Assembly: GCA_013298025.1 (NCBI GenBank)
Contig: JAAFJE010000002.1
Span: forward strand, 124,001 to 188,000
DNA length: 64,000 nt
Source of the DNA: Cytophagales bacterium
GTDB taxonomy: Bacteria > Bacteroidota > Bacteroidia > Cytophagales > Spirosomataceae
Reading direction: 5' to 3'
Both the position numbers and the translations under genes were made by a program. How positions within the stretch are numbered: position 1 is the stretch's first letter; every line of letters starts with the position of its first letter. Of this stretch, positions 56,345 through 64,000 are shown one piece after another. Under the pieces are notes generated by a model. That model was given only the letters and a program-made list of their open reading frames with translations. It was not told the DNA's origin and searched no databases.

Positions 56345-56548
56345 ATTTTAACACATAGAACAAGCCATCTCAGAGATTAGAAAACCTATCTTTTTCATAG
56401 AAAAACCCATCTAAAACATAGAACAAGCCATCTCAGAGATTGGAAATCCCATCTTTTTCATAGAAAAACCCATCTAAAACATAGAACAAGCCATCTCAGA
56501 GATTGGAAATCCCATCTTTTTTATAGAAAAACCTATCTAAATCTAAAA
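56345..56548. repeat. Second 21-bp repeat array, with exact 63-bp superunit
   Basis: Nine clear units of 21 bp: CATCTAAAACATAGAACAAG+C, CATCTCAGAGATTGGAAATC+C and CATCTTTTTCATAGAAAAAC+C recur in the same order three times (56367-56534). An eroded first unit and a partial last one flank them. The plus frame reads as heptads HLKHRTS-HLRDWKS-HLFHRKT, with L at position 2 and basic residues at 5-6, but a TAG in the second unit and no start argue against a gene. It shares period and core (AGAA) with the array at 5448. Confidence 0.9.
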
Positions 56549-56628
56549 GACACATAAAGAACATAACCATGCCGATGCAGCAAGGAAAAAGCGGCATCGA
56601 CATGGTCATTTGTATTGGTTTGATAACT

Positions 56629-57528
56629 TTATTTTTTACGTAAAAAATCAGGGATTTTTTCAATGATATTCATGATTTTTTTGAAATAGCGTTTGGCTTC
56701 ACCCACGGGTTTAAAGCCCTTCCAAGCGGTTTGATTAAGGTAAAAATCAAAACGTTCTTTGTATTTGGGTAGGCTATCGTAGCTTTCATAAATGGGCTTG
56801 CGACCAATAAAGTGAATAAGCAAGGGTGGTTCTGGATACTCGTCGGAAGCAAAGGCATTCCAAAGCGGACTTAGCTCAACCCAACGGTTTGCCAATACAA
56901 TGTTTAAGCCGTATTGGTCGGGATAATTGGCATATTTTTCGTTGTCTTTGATGCACTGCACAACCTTTTCAGGAATGTTTTCTTCACGCCATTGTTTGAT
57001 GTTTACAACCAAAATCCCTGTATTGAAATACTTGGTATCGGCAGGAAAGCCGAGTTCTTTATAATTCAAAATGCCTCCCCAAGCATTGCTAAACACCAAC
57101 AAACGGGGGTCTATCACGGCAGCCACAAGGTTGTTGCCCAAATCTAAATTCCAGAGGGCAGCAATGTCTGTTTCCACAATCATATCTACGTCTAAATAGA
57201 TGATTTTCTCATATTTTTCAGGAATAAAATAAGGAATAAAAATACGAGTATGGATATTTTTGGGATACGAACTGCGGTCGAATGGAATATGCAAATGGTC
57301 GGGAATAGCCTCATCTAAAGGAATCCAAATCAAACGAATACGACTGGCATCGAGCGAAGCCGAGAGCATTTGTTTGCTTTTTTTAGAAATCTTGTCTTCA
57401 ACCACAAACACTTCTATCAATTGAGTGCCTTTGTAATGGTATTCGATAGACTTCAACAATGCCCCCAACAGCACCAAATAGTGGTCGTCGCAGGCAACAA
57501 TAATGGCAATGGTAGATTGATTTTCCAT
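56629..57528 (-). CDS. Glycosyltransferase family 8
   Basis: 299 aa. IIVACDDHYLVLLGALLKSI opens the nucleotide-sugar fold, YLDVDMIVE (Asp113/Asp115) is the metal DxD, and KYFNTGILVVNIKQWR and LLIHFIGRKP are GT8 features. It adds a hexose to a lipid-linked or glycan acceptor in the cytoplasm. It is the last gene of the leftward exopolysaccharide cluster. Confidence 0.92.
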   Translation of the reverse strand: MENQSTIAIIVACDDHYLVLLGALLKSIEYHYKGTQLIEVFVVEDKISKKSKQMLSASLDASRIRLIWIPLDEAIPDHLHIPFDRSSYPKNIHTRIFIPYFIPEKYEKIIYLDVDMIVETDIAALWNLDLGNNLVAAVIDPRLLVFSNAWGGILNYKELGFPADTKYFNTGILVVNIKQWREENIPEKVVQCIKDNEKYANYPDQYGLNIVLANRWVELSPLWNAFASDEYPEPPLLIHFIGRKPIYESYDSLPKYKERFDFYLNQTAWKGFKPVGEAKRYFKKIMNIIEKIPDFLRKK

Positions 57529-57610
57529 AAAAGGCTATAGGATAAATCCACAAGATATTTTGCGTGGATTGAGAAATCGCTTAAAGTTTAATCCATTTAT
57601 TTTCAGAATT

Positions 57611-58777
57611 TTACGAATCATGTGGCGTATGCAAAAATTTCTTTTTGGCTTCGCCCATTTTCAAAATAGCCCTGATAAATCGGAAGAATAATGAAGGTAA
57701 AAGACTTATTTCTTTCCACGTAATAAGCTTTTTCAAGAATGCTGGCGTTGAAATATAGAAGGTAAAAAGTAAGGCAAATAGCTGCCCGAATGATAATTGC
57801 AACAACGTTTTATCAGCAAAAAACAGGGAAATAAAAGAGAAAAACATCAACATTCCCAACAAGATAATGCGAGGTGGCAACAAAGCCTGAAACACCTTAT
57901 TGGCATAATCCACGTTTCCTTTGAAAAGATACACAATACCCGAAACAAAATTTTGGCGAAGGTATTTAAACTGGGCGGCAATCCAACGGGTACGTTGTTT
58001 TTCAAAAACCTCTTCGTTTTGTACTTTTTCGTCATATACAATGGCATCGTCTATGTAATCAAACTCGATGCCTTGTTTGAGCAAACGCATTTCTAGTTCT
58101 TTATCGAAGCCTCCAATGGCATTGATTTGCTCCATGACATTTTTAAATAATTGGTATTCAAAAGCCATACCCGACCCAATCAAGGCCGACGACAAGCCCA
58201 AGGCTCGGTGTCCTTTCCGCAAAATATGGTTGTTGATTTCTTCGCTGATGGCATCTAAAATAGCCGTAGGCGAATTGGTATTTTTGGCAGTTCGGTGGCC
58301 TTGTACTACCCGATAGCCCAAGTCGAAGGTGGCATTTACCTTGGTAATAAAATCAGCAGCCATGATGTTGTCGGCATCCAAAATAAGGGCTACGTCGTAA
58401 TTATCGCCAATATAATTCATGGCATATTTCAAGGCCTTCGATTTGGTCGATACATCAAATGTTACTTCTAAGGTCTGCACCCGATGCAATTGTTTGAGCT
58501 TTTCTACGGTTTCGGGCTTGAGCGAGTCGGCAATGACCACCACATCGAACAAAGCCGCTGGGTAGTCTTGCACCAATGCCATACGTGCCGATTCTAGTAT
58601 CACTTTGTCTTCTTTGTATGAAGGCAAGAATACCGCAAACTTGCGTTGTTTGAGGGGCTTTTTGGTAGTAGTTTTGGTATTTTTTAGTCGACCTGCTATG
58701 GCGAATACCAATAAATACACAGTGAAAATACTCAGGAAGAGTAGGAAAAATACAAGTACAGTTACAATTATTTCCAT
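57611..58777 (-). CDS. Membrane glycosyltransferase family 2, processive type
   Basis: 388 aa. N-terminal transmembrane helix, then the GT2 domain: VFLPSYKEDKVILESARMAL, LILDADNI (DAD), and the processive motif QRTRW (in EKQRTRWIAAQF). Two more transmembrane segments lie near the C-terminus (LGMLMFFSFISLFFAD). Cellulose- or hyaluronan-synthase-like enzymes have this layout. Polymer identity is unknown. It lies 82 bp upstream of GT8 in the cluster. Confidence 0.9.
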   Translation of the reverse strand: MEIIVTVLVFFLLFLSIFTVYLLVFAIAGRLKNTKTTTKKPLKQRKFAVFLPSYKEDKVILESARMALVQDYPAALFDVVVIADSLKPETVEKLKQLHRVQTLEVTFDVSTKSKALKYAMNYIGDNYDVALILDADNIMAADFITKVNATFDLGYRVVQGHRTAKNTNSPTAILDAISEEINNHILRKGHRALGLSSALIGSGMAFEYQLFKNVMEQINAIGGFDKELEMRLLKQGIEFDYIDDAIVYDEKVQNEEVFEKQRTRWIAAQFKYLRQNFVSGIVYLFKGNVDYANKVFQALLPPRIILLGMLMFFSFISLFFADKTLLQLSFGQLFALLFTFYISTPAFLKKLITWKEISLLPSLFFRFIRAILKMGEAKKKFLHTPHDS

Positions 58778-58829
58778 CGTTAAATCAGTATTTTTTTATA
58801 GTCAGTACAAATTTTATGTGTCTAGTTGC

Positions 58830-59717
58830 CTATTTACTTGGTACAATATTCCACCAATAGCCTCGTAGAAAAGGTTTGATGTAATCAAAACGTTTATCTT
58901 TGAGGAAAACTAATAAATTCTTAGGAATCGACACCAAGGTAAAAAAGCTAAAACTAATGAGCCACTGTAAAGTAGTAAAATTTTTACGCATAAATTTAAG
59001 CCTATTGCGTGTCATATAATACATTTTCAGGGGACTTCCCTTGCCTGTCGATACCGATTCTTTGTGCAGCACTGTTGATTCGGCTACATACCAAACCAAA
59101 AATCCGTCGTTTCTACAACGCTTACACCAATCGAGTTCTTCGTAATACAGGAAATAGGAATCGTCCATCAGTCCTGTTTTAGCCAATACCTCTCTCGATA
59201 CAATAACTGCCGCCCCATGAATATAGCAGGTTTCTCCGCTTTTATCAAACTGTCCGAGGTCTTTTTGGTGTTTGCCAAACGCTTCGCCTCTGCCTGTAAA
59301 TACATCTATTTCGGGTGCACCGGCATATTGAATCATGTTGTCTTCGTAGAAATATTTGAGTTTGGGGCTTGCCATACCAATCCGAGGATGCTGCTGCATG
59401 GTTTGTACGAGTGGTTGCAAAAAATCGACGGGAACTTCGGTGTCGTTGTTGAGCAACAAAATGTATGCCCCTTGTGCTTCTTTAATGGCCAAGTTGTTGC
59501 CTCCTGCAAAGCCCAGGTTTTCTTCGCTAAAAATAAATTTCACCCAAGGGTAATCATCAACCAAAGGCTTTACACTTGCCGTTGGGCTTCCGTTATCGAC
59601 TATCCACACTTCGACGTTGGGATAAGAGATATTTTTTACTGAATCTAAAAATTCTTTTGTTACCTGTGGCTGGTTGTAATTGACAGCAATGATTGATACA
59701 AGCGGAAATGCGTTCAT
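58830..59717 (-). CDS. Glycosyltransferase family 2
   Basis: 295 aa. VSIIAVNYNQPQVTKEFLDS, IVDNGSPTASV, LLNNDTEVP (metal site), CYIHGAAVIVSREVL and YYEELDWCKRCRNDGF are typical of rhamnosyl- or galactofuranosyl-transferase-like GT2 enzymes. No clear membrane anchor; a hydrophobic C-terminal stretch (LISFSFFTLVSIPKNLLVFL) may attach it to the membrane. It is part of the leftward cluster. Confidence 0.92.
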   Translation of the reverse strand: MNAFPLVSIIAVNYNQPQVTKEFLDSVKNISYPNVEVWIVDNGSPTASVKPLVDDYPWVKFIFSEENLGFAGGNNLAIKEAQGAYILLLNNDTEVPVDFLQPLVQTMQQHPRIGMASPKLKYFYEDNMIQYAGAPEIDVFTGRGEAFGKHQKDLGQFDKSGETCYIHGAAVIVSREVLAKTGLMDDSYFLYYEELDWCKRCRNDGFLVWYVAESTVLHKESVSTGKGSPLKMYYMTRNRLKFMRKNFTTLQWLISFSFFTLVSIPKNLLVFLKDKRFDYIKPFLRGYWWNIVPSK

Positions 59718-59858
59718 ACGATGGTGGTTAAGTACTAAGTCATTAGCTTTGAATGCTGAATTTTAGGTATAATTATACAGCTTTTCTCTTAAAAAACCAA
59801 TAAGCTTGTGTAGAATCCTGAATGATAAAAAATAGTTTTATCAAGAACTAGCTCGTTT

Positions 59859-61067
59859 TCAAACCTTAGCCGAAATAATAATTTTCGTTAACACTTCATC
59901 CAACTGTCGGCCTCGCTCTTGCCATGAATTGGTTTTTGCCATCGCTACTCGTGCTTTTTGCTTGTCGTCGGAATCGTTTTCGAGCAAATCGCCCACTTTT
60001 TCTACAAATACATCTGGCGTATCGGCAATATGAATCACCGACGAAAACTCGCCGAGTGGGGCAAAATCGGTAGCCACTACGCCAAGCCCTGCCGCCAAAT
60101 ATTCGTTTACTTTCATCGGGTAAATAGCGGCGGTTTGCTCCGATTTGATGAAAGGAATAATGCCTATATGAAACGTTTTGAGGTAATCAATCAATTCGTG
60201 GGGCTTTTTTGCTCCCTCAAAAACGATGTTAGGGTATTGCCGTAGTACGTCGGTATGGCATTTTACGTCTGCCATGTCGTCTAACACTCTTCCTACAATC
60301 ACGATTTTAGCCGTTGGAAAACGCTGTGCCATTTGCTCGAAAATGGCGTAGTCGATGCGTTGGTCTAATGTGCCAATATAGCCAATTACTTTTTCCAAAG
60401 ATTTGTGCGAAAACGGGACAAAAGCCGTTTGGAACAGGTTGAAATCTACTCCGTTTTTTACCGTAAAAATCTGGTCGTTATAAGGCTTTTTACTTTTCCA
60501 TAAACCTTCTGATGATACCACCATAGCATCTACTTTTTGCATAAAAGACGCTTCCAAACGACTCCCGTGGTCTTTTGCCCATACACTTGCACTGATTTCG
60601 TCGTAGCAATAATACACTTGTTTGTGCGGTTGAAAGAACGAAAATAAGCCCAAGCCATAAATTGGATTATAGGCATTGACCATCACGTAATCTTTGATTT
60701 GAAGCTGTGCCAAGGCTTTTTTGATACTGCTACGAATCAGCAAAGCGTTGAAACGCAACATCAAGTTGAAAAACCCATGTTTTTTGATAAAATTGATAGG
60801 AAAAATAGGAGGCACCGACAACACATAAATCGTTGCTCCATTGGGAAGTGGAATAGTACGGACACGATTCTTCAAGCCGAGGATATGCTTCACGGGAATC
60901 CGAAAAGGATTGCGTCGCAAGACCTGTAACACATCTTTGATTGTATATTGATAGTCAATATACAACACTTTACGTCTGCTGGCTAGTTCAGACATCAAAT
61001 GAACCGTGCTTTTAACATAATCTCCTTCCCAAGCAGGGAAGGCTACACATACCACATCGAATTGCAT
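59859..61067 (-). CDS. Glycosyltransferase, GT4-like (GT-B fold)
   Basis: 402 aa. The N-terminal half (VVCVAFPAWEGDYVKSTVHL) and C-terminal half form a GT-B fold: YIGTLDQRIDYAIFEQMAQR, KIVIVGRVLDD, IVFEGAKKPHELIDYLKTFH, and the nucleotide-binding MKVNEYLAAGLGVVATD. The acceptor is unknown. It follows the Wzz fusion gene by about 180 bp, separated by a hairpin. Confidence 0.9.
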   Translation of the reverse strand: MQFDVVCVAFPAWEGDYVKSTVHLMSELASRRKVLYIDYQYTIKDVLQVLRRNPFRIPVKHILGLKNRVRTIPLPNGATIYVLSVPPIFPINFIKKHGFFNLMLRFNALLIRSSIKKALAQLQIKDYVMVNAYNPIYGLGLFSFFQPHKQVYYCYDEISASVWAKDHGSRLEASFMQKVDAMVVSSEGLWKSKKPYNDQIFTVKNGVDFNLFQTAFVPFSHKSLEKVIGYIGTLDQRIDYAIFEQMAQRFPTAKIVIVGRVLDDMADVKCHTDVLRQYPNIVFEGAKKPHELIDYLKTFHIGIIPFIKSEQTAAIYPMKVNEYLAAGLGVVATDFAPLGEFSSVIHIADTPDVFVEKVGDLLENDSDDKQKARVAMAKTNSWQERGRQLDEVLTKIIISAKV

Positions 61068-61141
61068 ACAATAGAGGCTACTATGAAAAAATATGAGAAA
61101 TTACTTTGTTCGTTTGGCTTATGCGTCTTGGCTGATAAACC

Positions 61142-61198
61142 AAAAGCACAGCATGAATAACGAAAGGTTGGGGTCTCATCTATTCATCCTGTGCTTTT
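61142..61198 (-). terminator. Hairpin after the Wzz fusion gene
   Basis: AAAAGCACAG and CTGTGCTTTT, plus inner ATGAATA/TATTCAT, an 18-bp stem with one mismatch and a 21-nt loop. On the minus strand it follows the Wzz stop and is followed by TTTTGG, so it is either a weak terminator or a partial read-through signal for the downstream glycosyltransferase genes. Confidence 0.65.
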
Positions 61199-61245
61199 CA
61201 GTAATTAATACTGCGTCAATAACTTACCAATGAAGCCATTCGCTT

Positions 61246-64000
61246 TTAATTTTCTAATACGATAATATTTGTATTCGTTTTTTGTGTTATTTCCTGTGCT
61301 TTTTTATCAGCCACATTCTTTTGCTCAAACTTTCCTACACATACTTTATACAACACACCACTCGAACCCTGAGACTCGGCAATTTGGGCATCAATCCCTG
61401 CTTTTTTGAAGGCCTGCACTTGCTTCTGAGCGTTTTCTTTGCTTTTAAACACGCCGCCGTACAATCGGTACTTGGCTTGTTCAGAAGGAAGTGCGACTGG
61501 CTTTGCGACCTGTACAACGGGCTTATTGGGTACGACTGCTTTAGCGGAAGTGGGCTTCACAGTCGTTGGCGTATCCCAATTATCAGAGGTTTTTGTCGGG
61601 GATTTTGTGGAATCAGACGGTTGCTGTTCCAGTGTTTCCCTATGCTTTTTCACCGAATCATGGATAATTTTAGGAGGTAAATTATCTAGTTCCTGTGGGT
61701 CAATCACTTGGTTGGGGTCTATGGCAGGAGAAGAAACTTTTGCCCTCGCCAACGAATCCATTTTATTACCTAGCAGGAAGTCTGAGAACTTTTCAAATTT
61801 AGATTCAGGAGTTGTTCGCCAGAAAAGATATAGCGAAGAGAACAATACCGTTCCTCCAATAATTACCGTTGTAAGTCCTCGTAAAATTCTCATGCGTCGG
61901 CGTACTTTTACCCGATAATAAGAAATGCTTTTAGGTTTTTGGCTTTCCTCTAAATAAGACGTTACTTCTGGAGCAGCTTTCAGTTCTACCAAGTCGCTCA
62001 AGCCCGTTTCGTTAAACCACGCTTTTTCTTCTTCATGCTTCAACAACTCATGTTTGAGCTTGATATTGGTATTTTTACTTTCTCGTTTACGTAAAACAAG
62101 GCTCTTAAATTTACGTCTGAACCAAGAGCGAACTTTAGGAATTTCGCCGATGATACCCTCCAAGAAATCATGTTTTACTTTGTTCAACAGCAAGCCAATC
62201 GGGCGGCTAGTGCTTTCGGTATAAGTCTGAAACATATACTTATCGGCCACATCCCACACACGAGTAGCATCGGCAAGTAATAAAGTAAAAGCAGCTTTAC
62301 GCACCAAATTCACAGGAATGGGGTGGCTAATCAGCGGAGGTAATTCTAAGAAAATGTATTCACAATCTGAAAAATCTTCGTTTTCCACCAAATCTTCTAC
62401 AAGACTGGCACTCACAAAACTAGGTTTGAGTTGATAGGTAAAAGCAAAATCTTCTGAAAAATCATGAGGGTTTAACCACACAGCTCTCGAACCACCATCG
62501 TTTATTCTGGCACAAAGTTTACTGATAAAATAGCTCTTTCCTTCGGAACGACGAGTGCTACAAACAATCACCAACTGCGGATGCTCGGCAATATCACTGC
62601 TGAGTTTTTTGATACGAGAAATCGCTTGGTTGAGCGTATAGGTTTCGATAACATTGAATAAGATTTCATGTTGCTGTGGGTCAACCAAGGGCAAAGCTCC
62701 TACAAATGGAATACCAATTTGTTTTTCTGCCAACGTTGGCATTTTCAACGATTTATCCGCAAATTCTTTTCCTACAATAAAGCCCAACGACAAAATGAAG
62801 CCTGCCATAAAGCCCGCTACAATAAGCGAATTACGCTTAGAAGGCTCAGGTTTTGTGGGCATTTTTACCTCATCTATTACACGCAAATTGGTGGACATCA
62901 TGAGGTTTTGCTCACGAATTCGGCTCGTATTTAAACTACCTAAGATAGTCAAATACTCCTTTTCAATAACCCCAATTTCACGCTCATAGCGGCTTACTGT
63001 AGAGCCTAATGGGGCGAGTCGGTCATATTTTTCATCAAAACTTCGCTTAACATCTTTCAAAATCAGCAATCGTGCTTGGGTTTTATCAATATTGATTACT
63101 GCCGCAATCCACTCGCCAAAATACATTTTGTTCGGAATGCCATTTTTAGAATTATTCACATAATAATAATCCAGCATTCCTTGTTTAAGCTTTTCTTCTA
63201 ATTCCGTTAGTTTACGCTTGATTTGTTCGATAGCTTGCTCACGAGGCGTGCTATCAAACTCCATCAAAGTAAGACGAGTAGTATAAAGGTTAATGGAATC
63301 ACGAAGGGCTGAAAAACGTCGGCTTTTGGCAATAAGGTCTTCACGAAGTCCTAGTTTGGTATCTAAATCACGCAAAACAGCACGGCTCGATTCGATGTCA
63401 GACACGAGTGCGTTGATGCGTTCTTCGAGGTCGGCTTCTTTTACCGCAACAATTTTGGTTTGCTCGTAGTAGTTAATAATTTTATTGCGGCTCGAAAAAT
63501 CGGTAAGATTATCCTCCGAATTTTTGAGTTTATCCCCTACTCTTCTGAGTTGTTCTTCAAAATATGCTACTACATTGCCCGTTTCATTTACTTTTAGGCT
63601 TTTGTAGCGGTCGGTTACTACTTTGATAATAATTTCGAGGGTTTGTTTTACTACGGCAGGGTCGTTGGCCGAGTAAGAGATTGTCACCATATCACTACTA
63701 TTCTGGCGTGCTACCCCGAACCTACTCAAAATTCCCATACCCGAATAAATACCTTTTTCGGAGGTCATCAAGTAGTTATAGATTTTACTATCATCTCGTT
63801 TGATGTCCTCTTGTACATTTTTGAGGGTTTTATCAAAAGATGAATAATCCACCAATTTTTTTATATCACTGTCTGTTAAAACCTCTTTCAATTTGCCCAA
63901 TGTGTAGGCGTTGGCCACATTCGGATTAGGCTCTTTCAATATCAAGTGGTTGGCTAGTAGGCGAAGCCCGACTTCATCCATGGTGCTTTTCGACTTCATG
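61246..64000 (-). CDS. Polysaccharide co-polymerase (Wzz) / BY-kinase-like / SPOR fusion, 5' end cut by window edge
   Basis: At least 917 aa. The frame begins inside the Wzz periplasmic region, so the true start and first transmembrane helix lie beyond 64000. Residues about 20-370 are coiled-coil periplasmic Wzz sequence; 388-407 is the second transmembrane helix after KPEPSKRNSLIV, the PxxP-like Wzz motif. About 470-640 is a P-loop domain related to BY-kinases, but the Walker A is CSTRRSEGKS (the leading Gly replaced), Walker A' is YIFLELPP with Glu for Asp, and there is no C-terminal Tyr cluster. About 703-727 is a third transmembrane helix, then a Pro/Ser/Thr linker and a SPOR domain (about 843-917). 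Chain-length control with a degenerate kinase and a peptidoglycan-binding end is unusual. Confidence 0.83.
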   Translation of the reverse strand, partial: MKSKSTMDEVGLRLLANHLILKEPNPNVANAYTLGKLKEVLTDSDIKKLVDYSSFDKTLKNVQEDIKRDDSKIYNYLMTSEKGIYSGMGILSRFGVARQNSSDMVTISYSANDPAVVKQTLEIIIKVVTDRYKSLKVNETGNVVAYFEEQLRRVGDKLKNSEDNLTDFSSRNKIINYYEQTKIVAVKEADLEERINALVSDIESSRAVLRDLDTKLGLREDLIAKSRRFSALRDSINLYTTRLTLMEFDSTPREQAIEQIKRKLTELEEKLKQGMLDYYYVNNSKNGIPNKMYFGEWIAAVINIDKTQARLLILKDVKRSFDEKYDRLAPLGSTVSRYEREIGVIEKEYLTILGSLNTSRIREQNLMMSTNLRVIDEVKMPTKPEPSKRNSLIVAGFMAGFILSLGFIVGKEFADKSLKMPTLAEKQIGIPFVGALPLVDPQQHEILFNVIETYTLNQAISRIKKLSSDIAEHPQLVIVCSTRRSEGKSYFISKLCARINDGGSRAVWLNPHDFSEDFAFTYQLKPSFVSASLVEDLVENEDFSDCEYIFLELPPLISHPIPVNLVRKAAFTLLLADATRVWDVADKYMFQTYTESTSRPIGLLLNKVKHDFLEGIIGEIPKVRSWFRRKFKSLVLRKRESKNTNIKLKHELLKHEEEKAWFNETGLSDLVELKAAPEVTSYLEESQKPKSISYYRVKVRRRMRILRGLTTVIIGGTVLFSSLYLFWRTTPESKFEKFSDFLLGNKMDSLARAKVSSPAIDPNQVIDPQELDNLPPKIIHDSVKKHRETLEQQPSDSTKSPTKTSDNWDTPTTVKPTSAKAVVPNKPVVQVAKPVALPSEQAKYRLYGGVFKSKENAQKQVQAFKKAGIDAQIAESQGSSGVLYKVCVGKFEQKNVADKKAQEITQKTNTNIIVLEN

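Noticed and set aside
56345-56548. Second regular repeat array considered as CRISPR or as a coiled-coil gene
   Set aside because: No spacers, a stop codon in the eroded second unit, and no start codon or ribosome site.
1-64000. rRNA, tRNA or known riboswitches
   Set aside because: I looked for cloverleaf and rRNA-like sequences and common riboswitch cores by eye and saw none; a covariance-model search would be decisive.

Overview
This window comes from a member of the Bacteroidota, most likely the order Cytophagales (Spirosomaceae / Flectobacillus-Arcicella-like). The evidence is SusC/SusD pairs, several other TonB-dependent receptors with carboxypeptidase-like plug extensions, lipoproteins with short lipoboxes, a type IX secretion C-terminal tail, promoters of the TAnnTTTG type, and weak or absent Shine-Dalgarno sites. 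The taxon below phylum is an inference. No rRNA, tRNA or CRISPR array was seen.

Layout. 1-4.4 kb is a pectin locus: a rhamnogalacturonan acetylesterase/polygalacturonase fusion cut by the window edge, KduD, and a divergent LacI regulator with two palindromic operator candidates. 4.4-6.0 kb is a REP/RAYT transposase unit with tandem and inverted palindromic repeats, next to an array of degenerate 21-bp units. 6.0-18.8 kb is the most striking structure: a 1165-bp near-identical direct repeat (6381-7545 and 16880-18044) brackets a fructan utilisation locus (sugar-porter remnant, SusC, SusD, DUF4960-like lipoprotein, GH32). The repeat splits an old gene pair, a secreted protein plus an FeS-type photolyase, so that each gene has one intact and one truncated copy.

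19-36 kb is largely core genome: PepSY-like lipoprotein, ribosome hibernation factor, FAD oxidoreductase, vanadium haloperoxidase-like PAP2 protein, dienoyl-CoA reductase-like SDR, YceI with two MarR paralogues, an Omp85-like protein, Maf, RlmF, AMP nucleosidase, an orphan HsdR_N protein, PafA phosphatase, and Ugd plus UDP-glucuronate decarboxylase (UDP-xylose synthesis). 36-42 kb holds an Oar-like TonB receptor, a GDPD, an alpha/beta hydrolase and an RsmI-like methylase.

42.2-44.8 kb is a small accessory island: a controller-like HTH gene, a broken HNH-nuclease-like gene, a translationally coupled pair (DUF4365-like nuclease plus a 383-aa protein of unknown function), and what may be the relic start of an HsdR gene. 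It looks like a decaying restriction/defence locus. 44.8-46.2 kb returns to housekeeping (MBL hydrolase, PssA). 46.3-53.4 kb is a probable phytate/organic phosphate locus: TonB receptor, beta-helix lipoprotein, beta-propeller phytase, and an upstream TPR-transmembrane-HTH regulator. 54.2-56.2 kb has FabH, a CoA-binding protein and a lipoprotein. 56.3-64 kb is an exopolysaccharide cluster read leftwards: a Wzz/BY-kinase-like/SPOR fusion (cut by the right edge), then four glycosyltransferases, with a second 21-bp repeat array just beyond them.

The main unexplained signals are the island-flanking duplication, the two heptad-phased 21-bp repeat arrays, the REP/RAYT unit, the coupled DUF4365 pair, and the unusual polysaccharide co-polymerase fusion.
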